64,000 nt of DNA from Trichaptum fuscoviolaceum (GCA_910574455.1 CAJSYZ010000003.1:5083250-5147249); one strand, 5' to 3'; positions 32,500 to 46,237 are shown, counted from the first letter of the stretch. Numbers and translations are program-made. Notes: a model not told the origin generated them from the letters alone.

Positions 32500-35400
32500 C
32501 CTGTCTTTTTGTCTAGATTTTACGGAGGCGGAGGCGGGGCAAGGTCTTCACACGACACGACACAATGCGTGAAGGGTCCAAGAGTTGTTTATGGCACCAG
32601 GGTCCAACAGTCAGGGAAAAGATAGATAGAGTTGAGAGGCGACGACGACGACGGGGCCGACGACGCGTTTGACGATGAGCTCGATGTCAAGGGTCCTCCA
32701 AGGGTCTTGCTGTGCGGTCCGGCAACTTGAACAAAAGTAGCCGGTCATCTTATTTTTAAGATGCCGGACTTCTTCAACTTCTATCATACGCCTCGTTTGT
32801 TTCAGCTATGTTCGTAACACGAAACAATCATACTTTTTCTTAGCTCTCGCGCACTGTGGGAAGTACCGCGGCGTCCCCGTAGCGCAGCAATAACGGCGCT
32901 CTCAATTGAAGTTGAAGCTTGCACATACGTACTTATCTGCAGTCAACGATCAATCTGACAATCTCTGCCCATTGTCCATTGCCAGCGGCATCAAACCGCA
33001 ATCGACACTATCCCTGTCTCAGCACGCGCATTGCCACGACGACGTCGCGTCCACGCCCATACTTGGTGGCCTAAACCCCGCATCACACGACGCTTCATGA
33101 GCTCGATGTCTGGAATGAATTATGAGCGCATAATCGTCGGCGCCGTGAGTATTTCTCTGGGCCGCCCGCTGAGTCCTCGGAAGGTCTGTGATCACTGGCA
33201 GCATGCGCGGAATCAATGTCTTCTTCTTTCAACTTAATACAGTATACAGCACCTGAGGTGTATACATTTAGCAAGGTACTATTCGCTTTTATTTAGGTCT
33301 TGAAAACTTTAGACTCTGATTGTTTTGGATATGTACATATTTGTTCAGACGCTAGGACGCGTTGCTTACTCTTTCGAGTTCAAGCGCAAGTTACAATAAA
33401 CCGTGGAACGACCTGGTGTATTCAATAGCGCCTCTAAGGCCATCCCAGGAACAAACAACGCCTATTGTCGGCGTCGCTGCATTGACGGAGATACACAACA
33501 CTCGCATTTCCGCCGGCGAGTGCTTGTATGAACGTGGGTACGAGCATTTTCCATTGAGTTATTGAGAGATTGAGAGATTCGCTGACAAGCCGCGACAGAC
33601 CCTGGGATTGTGTCGGCGTGTGCGTGGCACTGGCACTAGGACACGCTTGGCCAGCTATCGCTATCGACAAACCTCTGGGAGACGATTCAAATTGAATGCA
33701 AGGATCCCACTTCCAGTACCCGATGTCAGACGCACAAAGCTAACCCTTGATCTGATCGTGGCTGTCTGATGCGAGTCCCTTCCAGTGCCCCAGCGAATCC
33801 TATTTTGCGTTCCCACCCAGAAGCGGCGGCAAGCGACAGGGGACAGAGGACAGACAGCAACAGGATCTGCTTCTTCGTGCACACGGACACGGACACCAGC
33901 GTCGTGATGCCCCTCGACGTTCATTCAGTTGTCACATATCAGGCGGGGTGAATATCGAGCACCCCTTGCTCATTGCAGTCTGCCCTGGATCACAGATCAA
34001 GCGGGGAAAGAGTACGCGTGAGATAAGATAACACAGGTAGTAGGCAGCTACTACGGCTGTGCAGAAGCGCGCTCGCTGTCTCCCGAGGCACAGCGAATCA
34101 GTGTAGGTTTGCACTCGAGGATCTACAGCTGCACGAATCTTCGAGTCTTCGACGTTGCTTCTGCTTCTCGGGACTCGGAGGGAAAAAAAAAACATCATGA
34201 TTCGGATTCACAGACCCTGAAATGCCAGACTCGGTGGACAGCGAAGTCGAAGCACACGAAATATTGAATGTACGAAGAAGCCTCTTCTTCTTCGTCTTCT
34301 GCTTCTTCCGAACCCCGGTATACAGTATATCCTGATTCCTGGCGGACCACGGTCCTACACTAGCAAAGCGTGGGTGCCAGTGTGCCCACTTTATTCCATC
34401 TGCGAGTTTGTTTTGTTAGGCATCACTCGCTTAGCCATTCTAATTTCTGTCTAACGGTCGTCGTCGGTAGAAAGTCCGCAATCGCCATCCCACGGACCAT
34501 CTTTAGGTTACGACATTCCCTGTGGCTTCTCTCATTTATCATGTTGATCGACATGGCATAGATATCTTTCAGTGTCTTGCTTTCTGTTCTCAGCCACGGT
34601 ACTGTTCCATCTGAAGGGAGACAAGACTTTATCATGACGCCTGGGGGCTTTAACCGCTGATCTTGCGGGGCGAAGAAGGCTGAGATGTGTCTTCGAATCC
34701 AACAATCAAAGGAGAACACAGAAGCAAGAAGCAAAGAAGAAGCAAGTCTTCGATCGGAGGCTATTCAAAGTGTGCCTGAACAATAATGTCGAAGCCGGCC
34801 GGACGAAACCGTGTCCGAACTTTAATCTCGATGAATACTCCCAGATGCTTCTCCTGCGCTCTCACGGGCGATGTGTGGATGATGTACGGCCCCGATCTCC
34901 GAGCTGCTTCTGGCTTTGTCTTTGGCTTTAGCTTTGAACACCGCCGTTCCAACGATCAGGTGTTAACAGTCCACCAGGATGTCATACACACGGCTCCAGG
35001 AACAGCACCAGCTAACCCGGTCCGTTGACTCCGTATGCCGGCTTTCTTTCTTGTCAGTGCAGCTCAACCATGATTCCATGAAGCCGATGTGCATTCTGCA
35101 TAGTACAGCACGTAATGCAGACTGCCAGTGACCATCCTACATACATATCTAAGACGTCTTATCTAGTATCTAATACGCAGCGCATAGTAGAGATGATAAT
35201 CTCAATCCCCTCTGTCCTATCTGTATTTAGCACCGAGCAGCAAGTCTCAAGCTTTCCATCAGAACACAATACGTTCCTTTCCCATCATTATAGCATATAC
35301 AAACAATCACCGGCGTTGTCTCTCCCGCATAGCTAGCTAACTTATACCCCACCCTAATCCGATTCCGACAGCCTAAGCAAGTCCCGAGTTCCATCAATTA

Positions 35401-37170
35401 TCGCCATCAATTACCGTGCGTGCGTGCGGTCTGATAGGCATATATCACATAATATAAAGCACGATCACGAGCACTCGACTTGCTGTCGCCGCCGGCCGGC
35501 GGATATGGAGTCTTACAGCCTATCGACGATCGTGCATACCATCATCTGGTGTGTATATTACATTGTATTGCTACTGTAGCTGCAAACCGATTATTATCAT
35601 GATCTCACACTCTATATGCGCTCAGAGGACGTGTAGAATCGCGCACGGATGACGCTTTTGGCGTACCCGGACCGGCGTATTGGAAAGCGCGTCGGACTCG
35701 GATTCAAGTTTGCCAGTGTGACTCCGGGAAAGAACAGCCAGAGCCTAGAGGGCCCGACCGGTCGTGGGTTGATACAATGAACGCAAAGACAATGAACCAT
35801 GCGTAAAGCGTAATTCAACAAGGCAGCGACGTCGACGTAGACGCACATCTGGGGTGGTAGTTTAGTAATACAGAACAAGAGTCGTGTCCCAAGATTCAAT
35901 TCGAGATGCGCACTGCACGCTGCCAGAAGGTGTTAGGCATCAGACAAATAAGAATGCGAGCGCAAGGGCCGCCGGTCCAGCAAGCCATTCCAAACAGCTA
36001 AGCAGACAGACAAGAAGGCAGACAGACAGGCAATTTGCAAGATTGAGACCATGCAAAGCACTTCGCTTGTCGATCCAGATCCAGATCCGAGCATATACAG
36101 ATTGATGGATAGGAACTTGCAAGCACCCGCAAGCCACGATGCACTCGGACTCAGACTAAAACCCAACACGTATTCGTATTCGTATTCGTATCAACTTGCT
36201 TCTCCGATTTCACATCTTACGCAGAACGAGTGATATCTATATTACATTTAGGAGGGACACACAAACACAGACATGGACAAAGATGCACAGAGGCGTGCCG
36301 AAAGAATGAGGGAAGAGAAGTATGTTGTTGTAGTGAGAAGAAAAACTATTTTGTATGCAGCGAAGTCGAGTTACGATCAGTGGAAACAAGGTAAGGAATA
36401 ATGAAGACGATAAGGGTGAGGAGTGAGAGAGAGGGTCGTTGGATGGGTTTGTAAGGATATAGCGAGCAGTAGCACAGAGTAAGGGAGATCGTATGGTCGT
36501 ATAACAGGACACAATTCACAGGTGTTGGTTGATTCGTGAGGGGAGTAAGTATGGTTGATGAAAAGAAGAGAAAAGAAAAAAGAATAAGTAGATATTAGGA
36601 CACGGATCGCAGATCGTTAGTTGGTGAAGTAATGTTGTCGAGAAATGATGAAAAACGAGCATGAGAATGGCGTATTTGCGTTTGCGTTTGTCGAGCAGAT
36701 GCTGGGAAGTCAGAGGAAAACAAGAGGACGAGAGAGAAGGAGAGAGAGAAGGAAGGAAATGCAGAAAGGAAGAGAAAAAAAAAAGAAAAAAAAGGGAAAA
36801 GAGATTTGCACACCGCTCTTCCCTTCGCGTCTCGAGAAATAACTGCACAACATGGAGTCGGCTTTCTTTGCCTTCCCCATAATACCAGCTCCTTTTGACC
36901 ACAATGCAACCCACTTCCCCGCCTCCCGCAACTCAACTCGACTCGACTCGGCGCGTCTTCCCCGTTCAAAGCGCGCGCGCGCTGCAAGAGTTGCTCGGGC
37001 CGCTTGCCCTTTCCTTCCGGCGCCCACCTCGTGAATGTCGATGTTCGACCCCGGGCGCGCGCGCAAGATTATACCATGGTAAGGATGACTCCGGACAACT
37101 CAGTCCGGCATTCGTCGTAGTTTTGATCCTTATTTCCTTCCTTCCTTCGCGTCCTTTCTTCCCTCCTCCA
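32500..37170. other. Long gene-poor region (4.7 kb)
   Basis: No protein could be supported on either strand; the frames present are short and without recognisable domains. It contains short simple repeats, including AGATCC units near 36075 and four tandem ATTCGT hexamers at 36171-36191. A purine-rich stretch on the plus strand lies at about 36710-36810. It holds the PPH3 promoter at its left end and the NRG1-like 3' untranslated region at its right end. A long non-coding RNA cannot be excluded. Confidence 0.4.
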
Positions 37171-39121
37171 TTAGGACGCATAGCCCTTCGCAGCCTGCGG
37201 GTAAGGATTCCCCGCCTGCTGGCCCTGGCCCTGCGCAACTGCGTCCTTCCGGATGGGCGCGAGGATGGGCGGCGGGCTCGCGTTCCCGTACCGCCCGCCC
37301 TGTGGGTGCTGCTGCATCTGGAACGCATACGACGCAGGCGGGGGTGCGCCATTCGGGTAGGGATGGTGCTGTTGCTGATGGTGGGTGTGATGATGCATCC
37401 CATGTCCGCCCTGTCCCGGCGTCGATGACCCGCTCCCTCCTCCATTCCCATTCGACTCGTTCTGCCCGTTTTGGTTCTGGTTTTGATGACCATTTGACGG
37501 AGGGTACGGGTTGTTGCTGCTGCCACCACCGGAGTTGGAACCGGAAACGGCGGGGTCGATGACGCCGATGCCCTGCGTGGACTGGTGCGGCGAGTGCGTC
37601 GGTGACGGGCTCCCGCTATGGCTCGGGCCCTGTCCCTGCGCGCGGTTCGAGTTCGGGTTCGAGTTCGAGCGCTGCAGCGTCGGGTACTGCTGCTGATACG
37701 GCTGCTGCTGCTGCTGCTGAGACGACGCACCAGGCTGCGGCTGCGCGCCATACGGCGATGCGTACACGGTCGTGTTCGCCGCGGGGCCCTGGAGGATGGG
37801 CACCTGCGGCTGCGGCGCGAAGGTGTAAGCCGTCTGCTGCCCGCCATAAAGGTGCTGCCCGTGTCCGTGTCCGTGGCCATGGCCATGGCCGTGCCCCATC
37901 ACAGGCGACGCGCTCGCCGAGTGGCCCGGCGAGTGCGTGTGCTGCGGAGGAGGAGGGGCGGCGTACGCCGTGCTCTGCGGGGGCGCGTACGTCGGGTATC
38001 GCAAGTCCGGGGAGCGCTCCGCGCTCGCACCCCGCGGCTCTCCGGGTGCGGGCGGGTATGCGTGCGCGAGGGGCGGCGGGGCGGAGGCTGCGACAGCGGC
38101 GGCGTTGGGTGCGTGCGCGTGTGCAAGCGGCGGGGGCGCGTTGGGCGGGGGCGGGGGCTGGGCCTGGGCGGCGACGAGCGCGGCGGCTGCGCTGGCGAGG
38201 GACGGCGGGTTCGTGGGCCCGCCGGGCCCGGTCATGGCGCGCTGGATGGCTGCGCGCGTCGCGGACGAATTGGAGCGGCGCGAGCCCGGGGAGAGGTGGA
38301 TGCGGTAGCTGCGTAAAAATAAGAAAAAAAAAAGGATTGGGTTTGGGCCGTAAGTACAGACACACGTAAAGGTAGGAGAGATAAGGGACGTACTGCTGCT
38401 GGAGGTTGTCCTGCCGCGAACAGCGCGTCTCGCAGCCGGGGAACGGACACTTGTGGTTCCGCTCGCCAGTGTGCACGCGTGTATGGCGCGCGAGGTGGCC
38501 CGACGTCGTAAACGCGCGCTCGCACGTCGGGCAGATGTGTTTCTTTTTCGACGAGCCACCTCCTGCACCACCACCACTTCCTGCACCTCCTGCGCTGCCC
38601 GTGGTGGGCGTGCCGTTCGCCTGTGGCTGGTGGGGAGCCTGAGGCGACTGGGGCGACATGGACTCGGGCGAGGAGGCTGCGCTGGCGAGCGGTTGCGTGT
38701 GGGCGGCGGGCGAGGCGAGCGGGGAGGCGTGTGCGGAGTCTGCGCCTGCGCCTGTTCCATTCTGTCCATTCCCGTTCTGTCCATTCTGCTGCTGCTGCTG
38801 GACGTAGCCGTTGTTCATCTGCTGTTGCTGCTGCTGCTGGGCGGGCGGGAGGTGGTGCATAGGCGGGGGTGGCATCGCCTGGTTGGAGGGCGGGTAGGAC
38901 ATGGGGTAGGGCCCCGGGTGCTGGGCGTGGTGTGCTTTGTGGATGGGTTCGCGCGGCATGGCGGCGAACGAGTTGGAGGAGGACGAGGAGGACGGGCCGG
39001 CGGCGTAAGATGCGTACTGGGTGCTGTAGTTGTGCGCAGGTGCGTAGTTGGCGTAGTCGAGGGCGGCCTGGCCAGCGGAGGACTGCCCTGAGCGCGGGGC
39101 GACAGCGAGCGCCATGGTCAA
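37171..39121 (-). CDS. NRG1: NRG1-like two-finger C2H2 transcription factor (621 aa)
   Basis: Two exons, 39121-38394 and 38308-37171, are joined through a GTACGT...CAG intron that falls inside the His codon of the second finger. MTMALAV is chosen as start; the ATG at 39115 is also possible. After a Ser/Gln/Pro/Ala-rich N-terminus (poly-Gln runs) come two adjacent fingers: CPTCERAFTTSGHLARH and CPFPGCETRCSRQDNLQQH, then YRIHLSPGSRRS. The finger pair and the TTSGHLARH helix resemble Nrg1-type repressors, which bind CCCCT-like sites in glucose and stress responses. The C-terminal half is low-complexity, with a run of alternating Gly-His dipeptides, Asn/Gln-rich tracts and a Pro-rich end (YPQAAKGYAS). 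Such tracts make length polymorphism likely. The symbol is by resemblance in the fingers only. Confidence 0.8.
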
Positions 39122-39270
39122 GCAGGGTCGGAGTCGGAGTCGGTAGCGTCGGTGTCGGCAGCGTTCGCGCGTCGGGCGTCGGGCGCAAACGAGAAGACAG
39201 GGTCCAGTACACAGAGAGAAGTAAAAAAAAGGGAAAGGAAAGAGGAGGTCAGAAGGGTTCGTCGCTCAGG

Positions 39271-39280
39271 GTATATATAA
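39271..39280 (-). promoter_or_regulatory. TATA-like element upstream of the NRG1-like gene
   Basis: TTATATATAC on the minus strand lies about 150 bp before the chosen ATG, in an otherwise GC-rich region. The position suits a core promoter TATA box, but no transcription start is known. Confidence 0.35.
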
Positions 39281-42200
39281 CCATACCTGTGATCGCGTTC
39301 GCGTCGACGCAGGGTAGACTCAGAGGACGAGCAGCAGAGGGGACACCCAGTCTCTTTACAATAGGGCCCTTTAAGGGTCCAAGCCCCTCCCTGCCTATGT
39401 ATTCCCACGATCAACTTATCTGCTCCGCTTTATTTTTTCTGCAGGACCCTTTTTTTCGCTTGCCGGATTTGGGGGGCTTCTCGTAGTAGCCGCTCATCGG
39501 CTAGGCTATCCTCCCATCAATTATTAATCGTATTAAGTTGTTTATCGTTTCCCCGACCAGAGACGCATCAGCGCACGGCGCCGGGCTATATAGTCCTCGT
39601 GCTCAACTGTATAAGATCCATCCTCGTAGGCGAGGACAGCCATCATTTCGCCATCATTCCTGCTATCCAGACAACGCAGCACGGTCACGGTCATCTCGCG
39701 TATAAACATTCTCGCGCCCTCCATGGCCAGCCATCAAAAGTTCAAAACACACCGCGCCCGATTGCCCGATGGTCGTCTGCCCCCCTCTGTTTGTCTGGCA
39801 TCATACTCGTGTATCCGGGAAACGCGGGATATTTGGCTGTTGAGTCACCTTACTCGTCTGGGGTAGTAGGATGCGCAGGCTGTGAGTCGTAGCTCGTACA
39901 CGCTCCGGCGTTCTACGCGACATTGCTTCTGAGCGACCCAACATACGCTCACGAACACAGGTAAGCGCCGTGGAGACGCCGGCCGGATCAGGCGCCGGTA
40001 GGCTACAGCCTTTGGAAGATAAGATGGCTGAAAAAGCAGCTGCTGACACATCGCTCGAGGGCGTCGGGGCTCGGCTCGTTATGGGGCGTGATCGAACGTT
40101 CGAGCGTCGATGGGCGGCCTCGTGCTCGATGGCCTGCCAGTCCTTCCTTCGTCGGTACTCACTCGGACTTGGCCCTCGTCGTAAATCGTACGACTCTTTC
40201 TTTCCCTTTCTTTTTTCTCTTCGCACTCATCAGAAACTCGTCTTGGTGATCATCACCGTCATCGACGTCGAGCATTGTATTTTTCTCCCCACCGTTCGGA
40301 CGTTCTGCGCAGAATATTCGCCCATGGAGCATAGTGTGCCATGGGTCAGCGGCGAAACCCCGAGTCAGGCACGCACACGGGGCCAATGCATCAATGCATC
40401 AGTTCCCATCATCCCAAACCCAATCAGAATGTTCTTTATCCGGGTCCTGTGCCGTAACGCTAGAATCCCGGCCATCCCCGACCGCGACCGGCTGAGTCCA
40501 CGTACGTCGCGCTCTCGATTAGTTGAGTTTGTCGATGGTCGACGACGACGACTTTGACGGTCCTCTAACTCGCAACGTTCTGCGAGACCGTTTGGTAAAT
40601 TCAAAGCGTGGCCGGACGTTGCTCTTAACTCAATTAAACGCCGGTTCTTGGAGCGATCCCCCGATTTTACGGATTTTGCTGATTATCGCGGATCCTCGTC
40701 CCGGGCTAGCCTCAGGCAGCGTCGGTCCTTCGCATCCCCCGACTCTTAGTCTTCTATTCGGTTCCGCCACGTTTTTTCATTAGTCGCCATTGCACGTTAA
40801 TCTGCTGCTTAATTGGCATCCGACTCTGCTTAGCCTAGGAGTTTGTAGGATACGAGCTTTGTTGAATTTGTATTTCATAATCTTTCTCAATGGTCCAATG
40901 CATTCGGTCTTTCACTCTGCGATGGCGATGGACTTGCACTCAGGCTGGTAAGCCTTCACTTCGAATTTGAACTCGTAAATGCGGTTCAGTGTTTTTGACC
41001 GGACAATCAACCCCGGAAAGCTGTTACTATTACGCACCTTTAGCGAACGAAGCACGGTAACAAGTATACCTCCACAGCCACCGGCAACAAATACACAGAC
41101 CCTAGATCTCGTCGATCGCACAGACTGGCTTCAACTGCGCTGCCACCTCAACTTGAACTCTAGAATTACATCACAAAGGTACATCCCCCCTTTCTTTACA
41201 TACACTTGTGCACTGCCCGATGGCTTTCTTATTCATCTTAGAGATCAGAGTAATGATGTACAACGTTGGCGCCTGCAGTTTCGGAGCCGTCAAATGCCAG
41301 TGTGTTTCACAGCCTGGTACACAATACAACTTTGAAGTCCAATACAGCTGCACCCCTCTAACAAGTCGTCCGTCACTCTTACCCGACTTTCAAAGCATCA
41401 CGAAGAGCGCGATACAGAATTGATGATCCGGCAGTTCGTACGCCCGTTCACAAGCACATACATGAATACGGTCTTTCTACAAATGTACATATATGCACAT
41501 CCCTTCTCCCCTGGCCTAGCCTAGCCTAGCCTGCCAATGCTACATCCCGGAAGCAAATACAGACTTCTTGTCATTCGTCTAATGAATGCAAATATGCAAT
41601 TCGCTGTGTTTCGATTCCTCGACTTACGTGCAGTTTATCCGCAGATGCTTCCGGGCCGTAGTGTTGAATCCGCATCTGCTTTCTTCTCTCTATCCGCCAT
41701 CGTCGAAAGTGTGAGGAGGAGAAGTGGTTGATCCCGCTGGTGAGAATGTTGGGTACGTGCGCAGAATATATAACATGTATTTCTCCCGCTTTTTGTCTAT
41801 CCGTCTAAAGAGTCAAGACTCTAACCCGTTCTTCGCACAGGCCGTTAAACTGGTTGAAGTCGTGCTCAGGACATCTATGCCCCCATACAACTGGTTAACG
41901 GACTCGCCTCACAGCATCCTTACCTCAGCATCTTAGAGCGGACGAATGGTGGAGGGCAAATGGTAAAGACCGTTGGTGAAAACGTTAGGTAAGACGGGGG
42001 TGGGTCGCATACGTATGTAGATTATCCTCCTTCCTCCGTACTCGACTGCTCGTCTTTGCTTACAGACAGACCGGAAGCAAATACAGGCCTGTTGTCATGT
42101 CATCCATCTCAATACTTATGCGAATATCCAATCTGATACTCATGCGTTAGTTTCAAGTCTTCGATTCTCCAGAGGTTTATCCGGATTCCGTACATGCTCC

Positions 42201-42543
42201 CGAAGCGCATTTTCGCGCAGGATAATATACAGGCTTTCGGTTTTGGGCGCATGCCAGTTTGTGTTAGGTTGGCGTCGATGCCTTGTAAGCAGTGCTTCGT
42301 GCTTGCAATTTATCGGTGTATCTCCGACATAAGGAGGGAAGGGGAAGAGTGCGCGTGATATGCAATGTGTATGCAACAAAGCATCCTGCTCTCTAAGTAA
42401 ACGCATCTTCAACTATTCTTAATCCAAGCCGCATGGCCCTGAATGAACTGAAGAAATGCTTAGGGTATTACACAGTCTAATACCTTACTCTACTGGTAAG
42501 CCGAGTCGGGACTCGGGCCATGGTGTTGCTATCTCCGCAGCTC
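39281..42543. other. Intergenic, 3.3 kb, no supported gene
   Basis: Several frames of 60-195 codons occur (notably 39970-40557 plus), but none shows a domain, and the opposite strand is equally open where GC-rich. GGAAGCAAATACAG occurs twice (about 41549 and 42073) with loosely similar surroundings, which hints at an old local duplication. A CCTAG-type pentamer is repeated near 41515-41530. Confidence 0.4.
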
Positions 42544-45500
42544 TTAGGCATCGTCGTACAAAGGCGGCGCTTCCGGCGCTGCCTCTCGAGTATGCCTCAT
42601 AAGCGCCAACTGTCTCCTCAACTCCTCCACTTCACGTCTAAGAGCTGCCGAGTCGTCGCCCTGAAAGCGATTAGCTTCATACGCAGCTCCCGTTGCCGTA
42701 TGGCGCCTTTGCGCAACAGGACCTCCCTGGATTATATCCGAATCTGCGCCCTGGCCCTGGCCCGGGTTGTCTGACACGCTTATTTGCTTCTCCCGCAGCG
42801 CGTCCATCGATTGCGGATAGTTGAGAAACGAAAGGACATCTGAGACGGAATTATCCAGCCCTTGAGAACTAGTTAGCGAACAAGAGGGACGGACGCACTG
42901 TGTAACACCGGAACAGCTGGAATTTGTCCCGTAATTGCTTGATCCTCCGCGTGCTGGGCGTCAGCCGGCTCTGGTTGTGTGATCGTGTTGCAAGGCGGAA
43001 GCATCAATGGTTCAATGACCGTCTGTTGTCCGGTGCGCTTCTTGGGGAGCTGGCGATGAATGAAGAAAGCAAGTAGTCCGGACGCACTGACGGCGCCTGC
43101 GACAGCTCCTCCGATAACAGCGCCTCTCTTTGAAGTCGTCTTTTTGCCATTCATACCTTTGTCACTCATACTACCATGACTTCCCGACACCTGTAATTTG
43201 ATTGGTATGCTGTAGAGCTCACTCAGCATCTACGCTCCTCAATCCGGTGACTCGAGACTCACTCTATGGCCAATAGCGCGAACATAGCTCCCTGCGCAGG
43301 ACTGTCACAACGGCTATATGTATCAGAACTATGACATTTATGTGTTAAGATTGGAAGTGAACGAACCTTGCAGATCCAAGAAGCTGTTCCCCTGTGATGG
43401 GGTTGTACACGACTTCGAAGGGGCGGACGTTTGTGAGAACCGAGGCATATGCATGGATCTGGGCTATGAGCTCATCTCGCAGGGTACTATTAGTTGTAGA
43501 GGCTGCGGTGAACACCATCCAATCTGGGCTCACACAGTGAGCAATTGAAAGATTCAAGTAGGTGATAATTACGTACCTGATCTAGTCATCGAAGTGTTAC
43601 TGCTGTCTAGCGGTAGGCCGTATTGCGACGGTTCTGTTTCGGAGACGAAAGAAGTTATAACAGTTGTTCTTTTGTTCTTGCAGGTGGCGTCTCACCGAGT
43701 TGGGACTTGTAGAAAGTAAATTGGGTGGAAATATCCTGGAGATTGGTACGGCTTTAGCTGCGGGATCGGCCAAGTTGCTATTCTTCACTTACGGAATCAT
43801 CCAATAGGTCGAGTTGTAATAGCTTTAGGGCATATAGGTTGTAAAGTAGCGAGAACGAGCTATCCTGGCCATACTGTGCTGTTATATGACTCTCATCGGA
43901 AGAGAAAGCCAATGAACGCCATTGCTGCGCATAACTAGAAGCCATCATCTGACATACGATCGTTAGACCCTAAGCAATGTACAAAGCTCAACGAGAACAC
44001 GGACCTGATAATAGTCGGCATCGGTGCTCTGTTGAACTACCCGACTGATCCCTGACATTGCCGCAATACCAATGATGCCTTTAAGCGCGACGTTGGTCTG
44101 ATTCACATATGGCACTCCATCGGTGACAGATGCACTTCTGTGTAAGTTGTTAGTGAAGTATGTGAGACGTCTGTTGTTATCCACTCACTGGTTTCCCGGT
44201 ATAAGACTGCTGTTTACGAGATAATCGGCCCAGCCTCTGAGTAAGTTGTACTGTGTACCGGTTGAGTATCAGGAGAAATGAGAGAGAATCTATTTCCATA
44301 CATGTTGGACGAGCAGAGAGATATCACCCGTTCTCTGGGCATGGGCAAATAACATGATTAACATATTTCCGGATTCTTCAAATAAAGTATACATAAGGAC
44401 TTCATTATAGTGGAAGGTTGGTAACACTCACGTTCAATGCCTTCATCATGTTCTCTGTTATTTCCGGTTGCCATGGAGTAATTTGTACCTGAAACGAATC
44501 AGCCAATGATCTAGATAGATAAACGTCCGTCTCACCAATGTCTACCGCAGCATATGCGTTTGGATACATGCCGCTTCCTTGGTATTCCAAAAGAGGTCTC
44601 AATAGATAACCAAGGATGTTGGGATTGAGGTAGAGATATATAGGTGAAGCGGCATATAGAACGTCGACGCAATTTACTCTAGACGTTTTAAATTCAGTGA
44701 ATCTAAGAACACGACTTCTAGAAAAACAGAACTGCAACTCACCCGCCGGAGCCAATGCCTGGGGTACCTCTCATGAATGCCATAACGTCTGAAGTGTTCC
44801 AGTTTCCGGAGCTATCTAGTCCGACGGTGAAGTCGATAGCCCCCATCGCCTGACGAGTTGAGAGCGCAAGAAGGTCGTAATAATTGGACGAGATCTTGTT
44901 TCCGTCGACAAGGATTTGATTGTCGAGAGCTATTGCACTCTCAAGAGCAGTATCAAAGTCACCAAGGAAAGATACAATCTATTCCGAAGGTGAGTATCTC
45001 TTCTCACCACAGACAAAAACGTTTTCTTGTCTCACTGCATCGTGGATAGTAGTATTATTAGACCAGTAGAACGCTCTCCGCTCTTCATGTTGCCCCGATG
45101 AATTAGTGAACATGATAACGGGGTCCCGAACAACGCCAACTGCCCATACAAGTGGGTCCGATGTAAACTGGATTTTGCCCAAATTTACGGCTATCCCGAG
45201 GGCGTCAAAAGGGCTAGTTTATATCAGCAGTGCCTCATTTCAAACTACAATTTTGAAGCACGTACTCGTCGAGAGGGTGAGAGCTTGTGTCAGCCGTATT
45301 ATTCGGGTTAGTTCCATTTCCGAATTCCGTCCGCAAGATGTTCAAGTCCTTAATTTGCCAGGAGATCCCAGTCCTCTGTTCAGTGTCAGATATCGTAAGC
45401 TGATATATACTCAGCAGCGACGTACGTCTAGCATGGCATAGTATGCAATGCCGTCCATCGGTCGATCCTCTAACTCCTGAAATGGACTGGGTACGGTCAA

Positions 45501-46237
45501 CTGTGATTGTAGATAAACAATAGTGCCGTCGTCCGTTGCACTCCAGTTTGCTTGAAGACTGTGGTCTCCTCCCATCCATTCTGATTATCTTGGAGTCAGA
45601 CTACATACGAGCTTGATCCAGGAGAAGCCTACCTGAGGTTATGTCACTATATACTCTGATATTATGTGCAACGTCGCAGGATATGGATAAATAGTAATAA
45701 GAGAATGGAAAGGATTGTTGGACAAGGTCATTTGGCTGTATATCATAAGTTAGATGTAAATTACGTCGTAGATATGCACGCGGAGACATACCATTACTGG
45801 GCTAAGGTAAGTTGCATTCACATTTACAGGTCCAGCTTCGTACAAAATCGAAGTTCGTGTTGGCGTCATCACAACCGCCAGCTGCGTAGCTACGGGCACC
45901 TGAGGGATAGTTTCACCCATGAGCTGATAAGGCTTATTGTCCACTGTGATAATGGTGACCCAGCCTAGAGGCTACAGCGGACGTTAGGACAATCCTCTTC
46001 AATTGTATAACGAGAGAATCTTACCGTATAGGATGGTCCAACTACAGCCCATGTATCACCGAACGATTCGCCTTGATTCGCATGAGGTTCCCAAACATTC
46101 ACGTACGGATTTTTCACGGCGAGCGGAAATGACGGAGCATTCAGAGGAGAGGTGGTCCATGTCGAGAAACCATTCTGTGCGGAAGCCAACGATCCAAGAA
46201 GCAAGAAAAATGAAAGCAGCTTAACCGACATGGGCAT
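42544..46237 (-). CDS. GtaA-like (glutaminase A family) protein with membrane anchor and PPxY tail, intact copy
   Basis: ATG 46237 opens a signal peptide (MPMSVKLLSFFLLLGSLASA). WTTSPLNAPSFPLAVKNPYV marks the start of the GtaA family (DUF4964, DUF5127, DUF4965 and DUF1793 regions). Readable exons include NWSATDDGTIVYLQSQL, VWAVGVVRDPVIMFTNSSG, FDTALESAIALDNQI..DGNKIS, DVLYAASPIYLYLNPNILGY, NMLIMLFAHAQRTGD, LALKGIIGIAAMSG and DWMVFTAASTTNSTLRDELI. After the catalytic-type toroid come a linker, one transmembrane helix (AVIGGAVAGAVSASGLLAFF) with a basic stop-transfer (HRQLPKKR), and a cytoplasmic tail with ALRREVEELRRQLALMR and APPLYDDA at the end. Characterised GtaA proteins are secreted glutaminases; the anchor and tail set this version apart. 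Glutaminase activity is not proven by sequence. About fourteen short introns; no frameshift seen. Confidence 0.82.

Noticed and set aside
34786..35028. 80-codon frame in the long gene-poor region
   Set aside because: No recognisable domain and matched by other short frames nearby; consistent with chance.
39542..39724. 60-residue minus-strand frame with protein-like text (YEDGSYTVEHEDYIARRR)
   Set aside because: Plausible as a small protein but isolated, without homologue I can name or a visible promoter; not enough to call.
39970..40557. 195-codon plus-strand frame as a gene
   Set aside because: GC-rich DNA with the opposite strand equally open (39801-40226), no domain, no splice context, composition rich in Arg/Ser as expected by chance.
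41515..41535. CCTAG repeat as a telomere-like array
   Set aside because: Only about four pentamers; too short and not the fungal TTAGGG unit.
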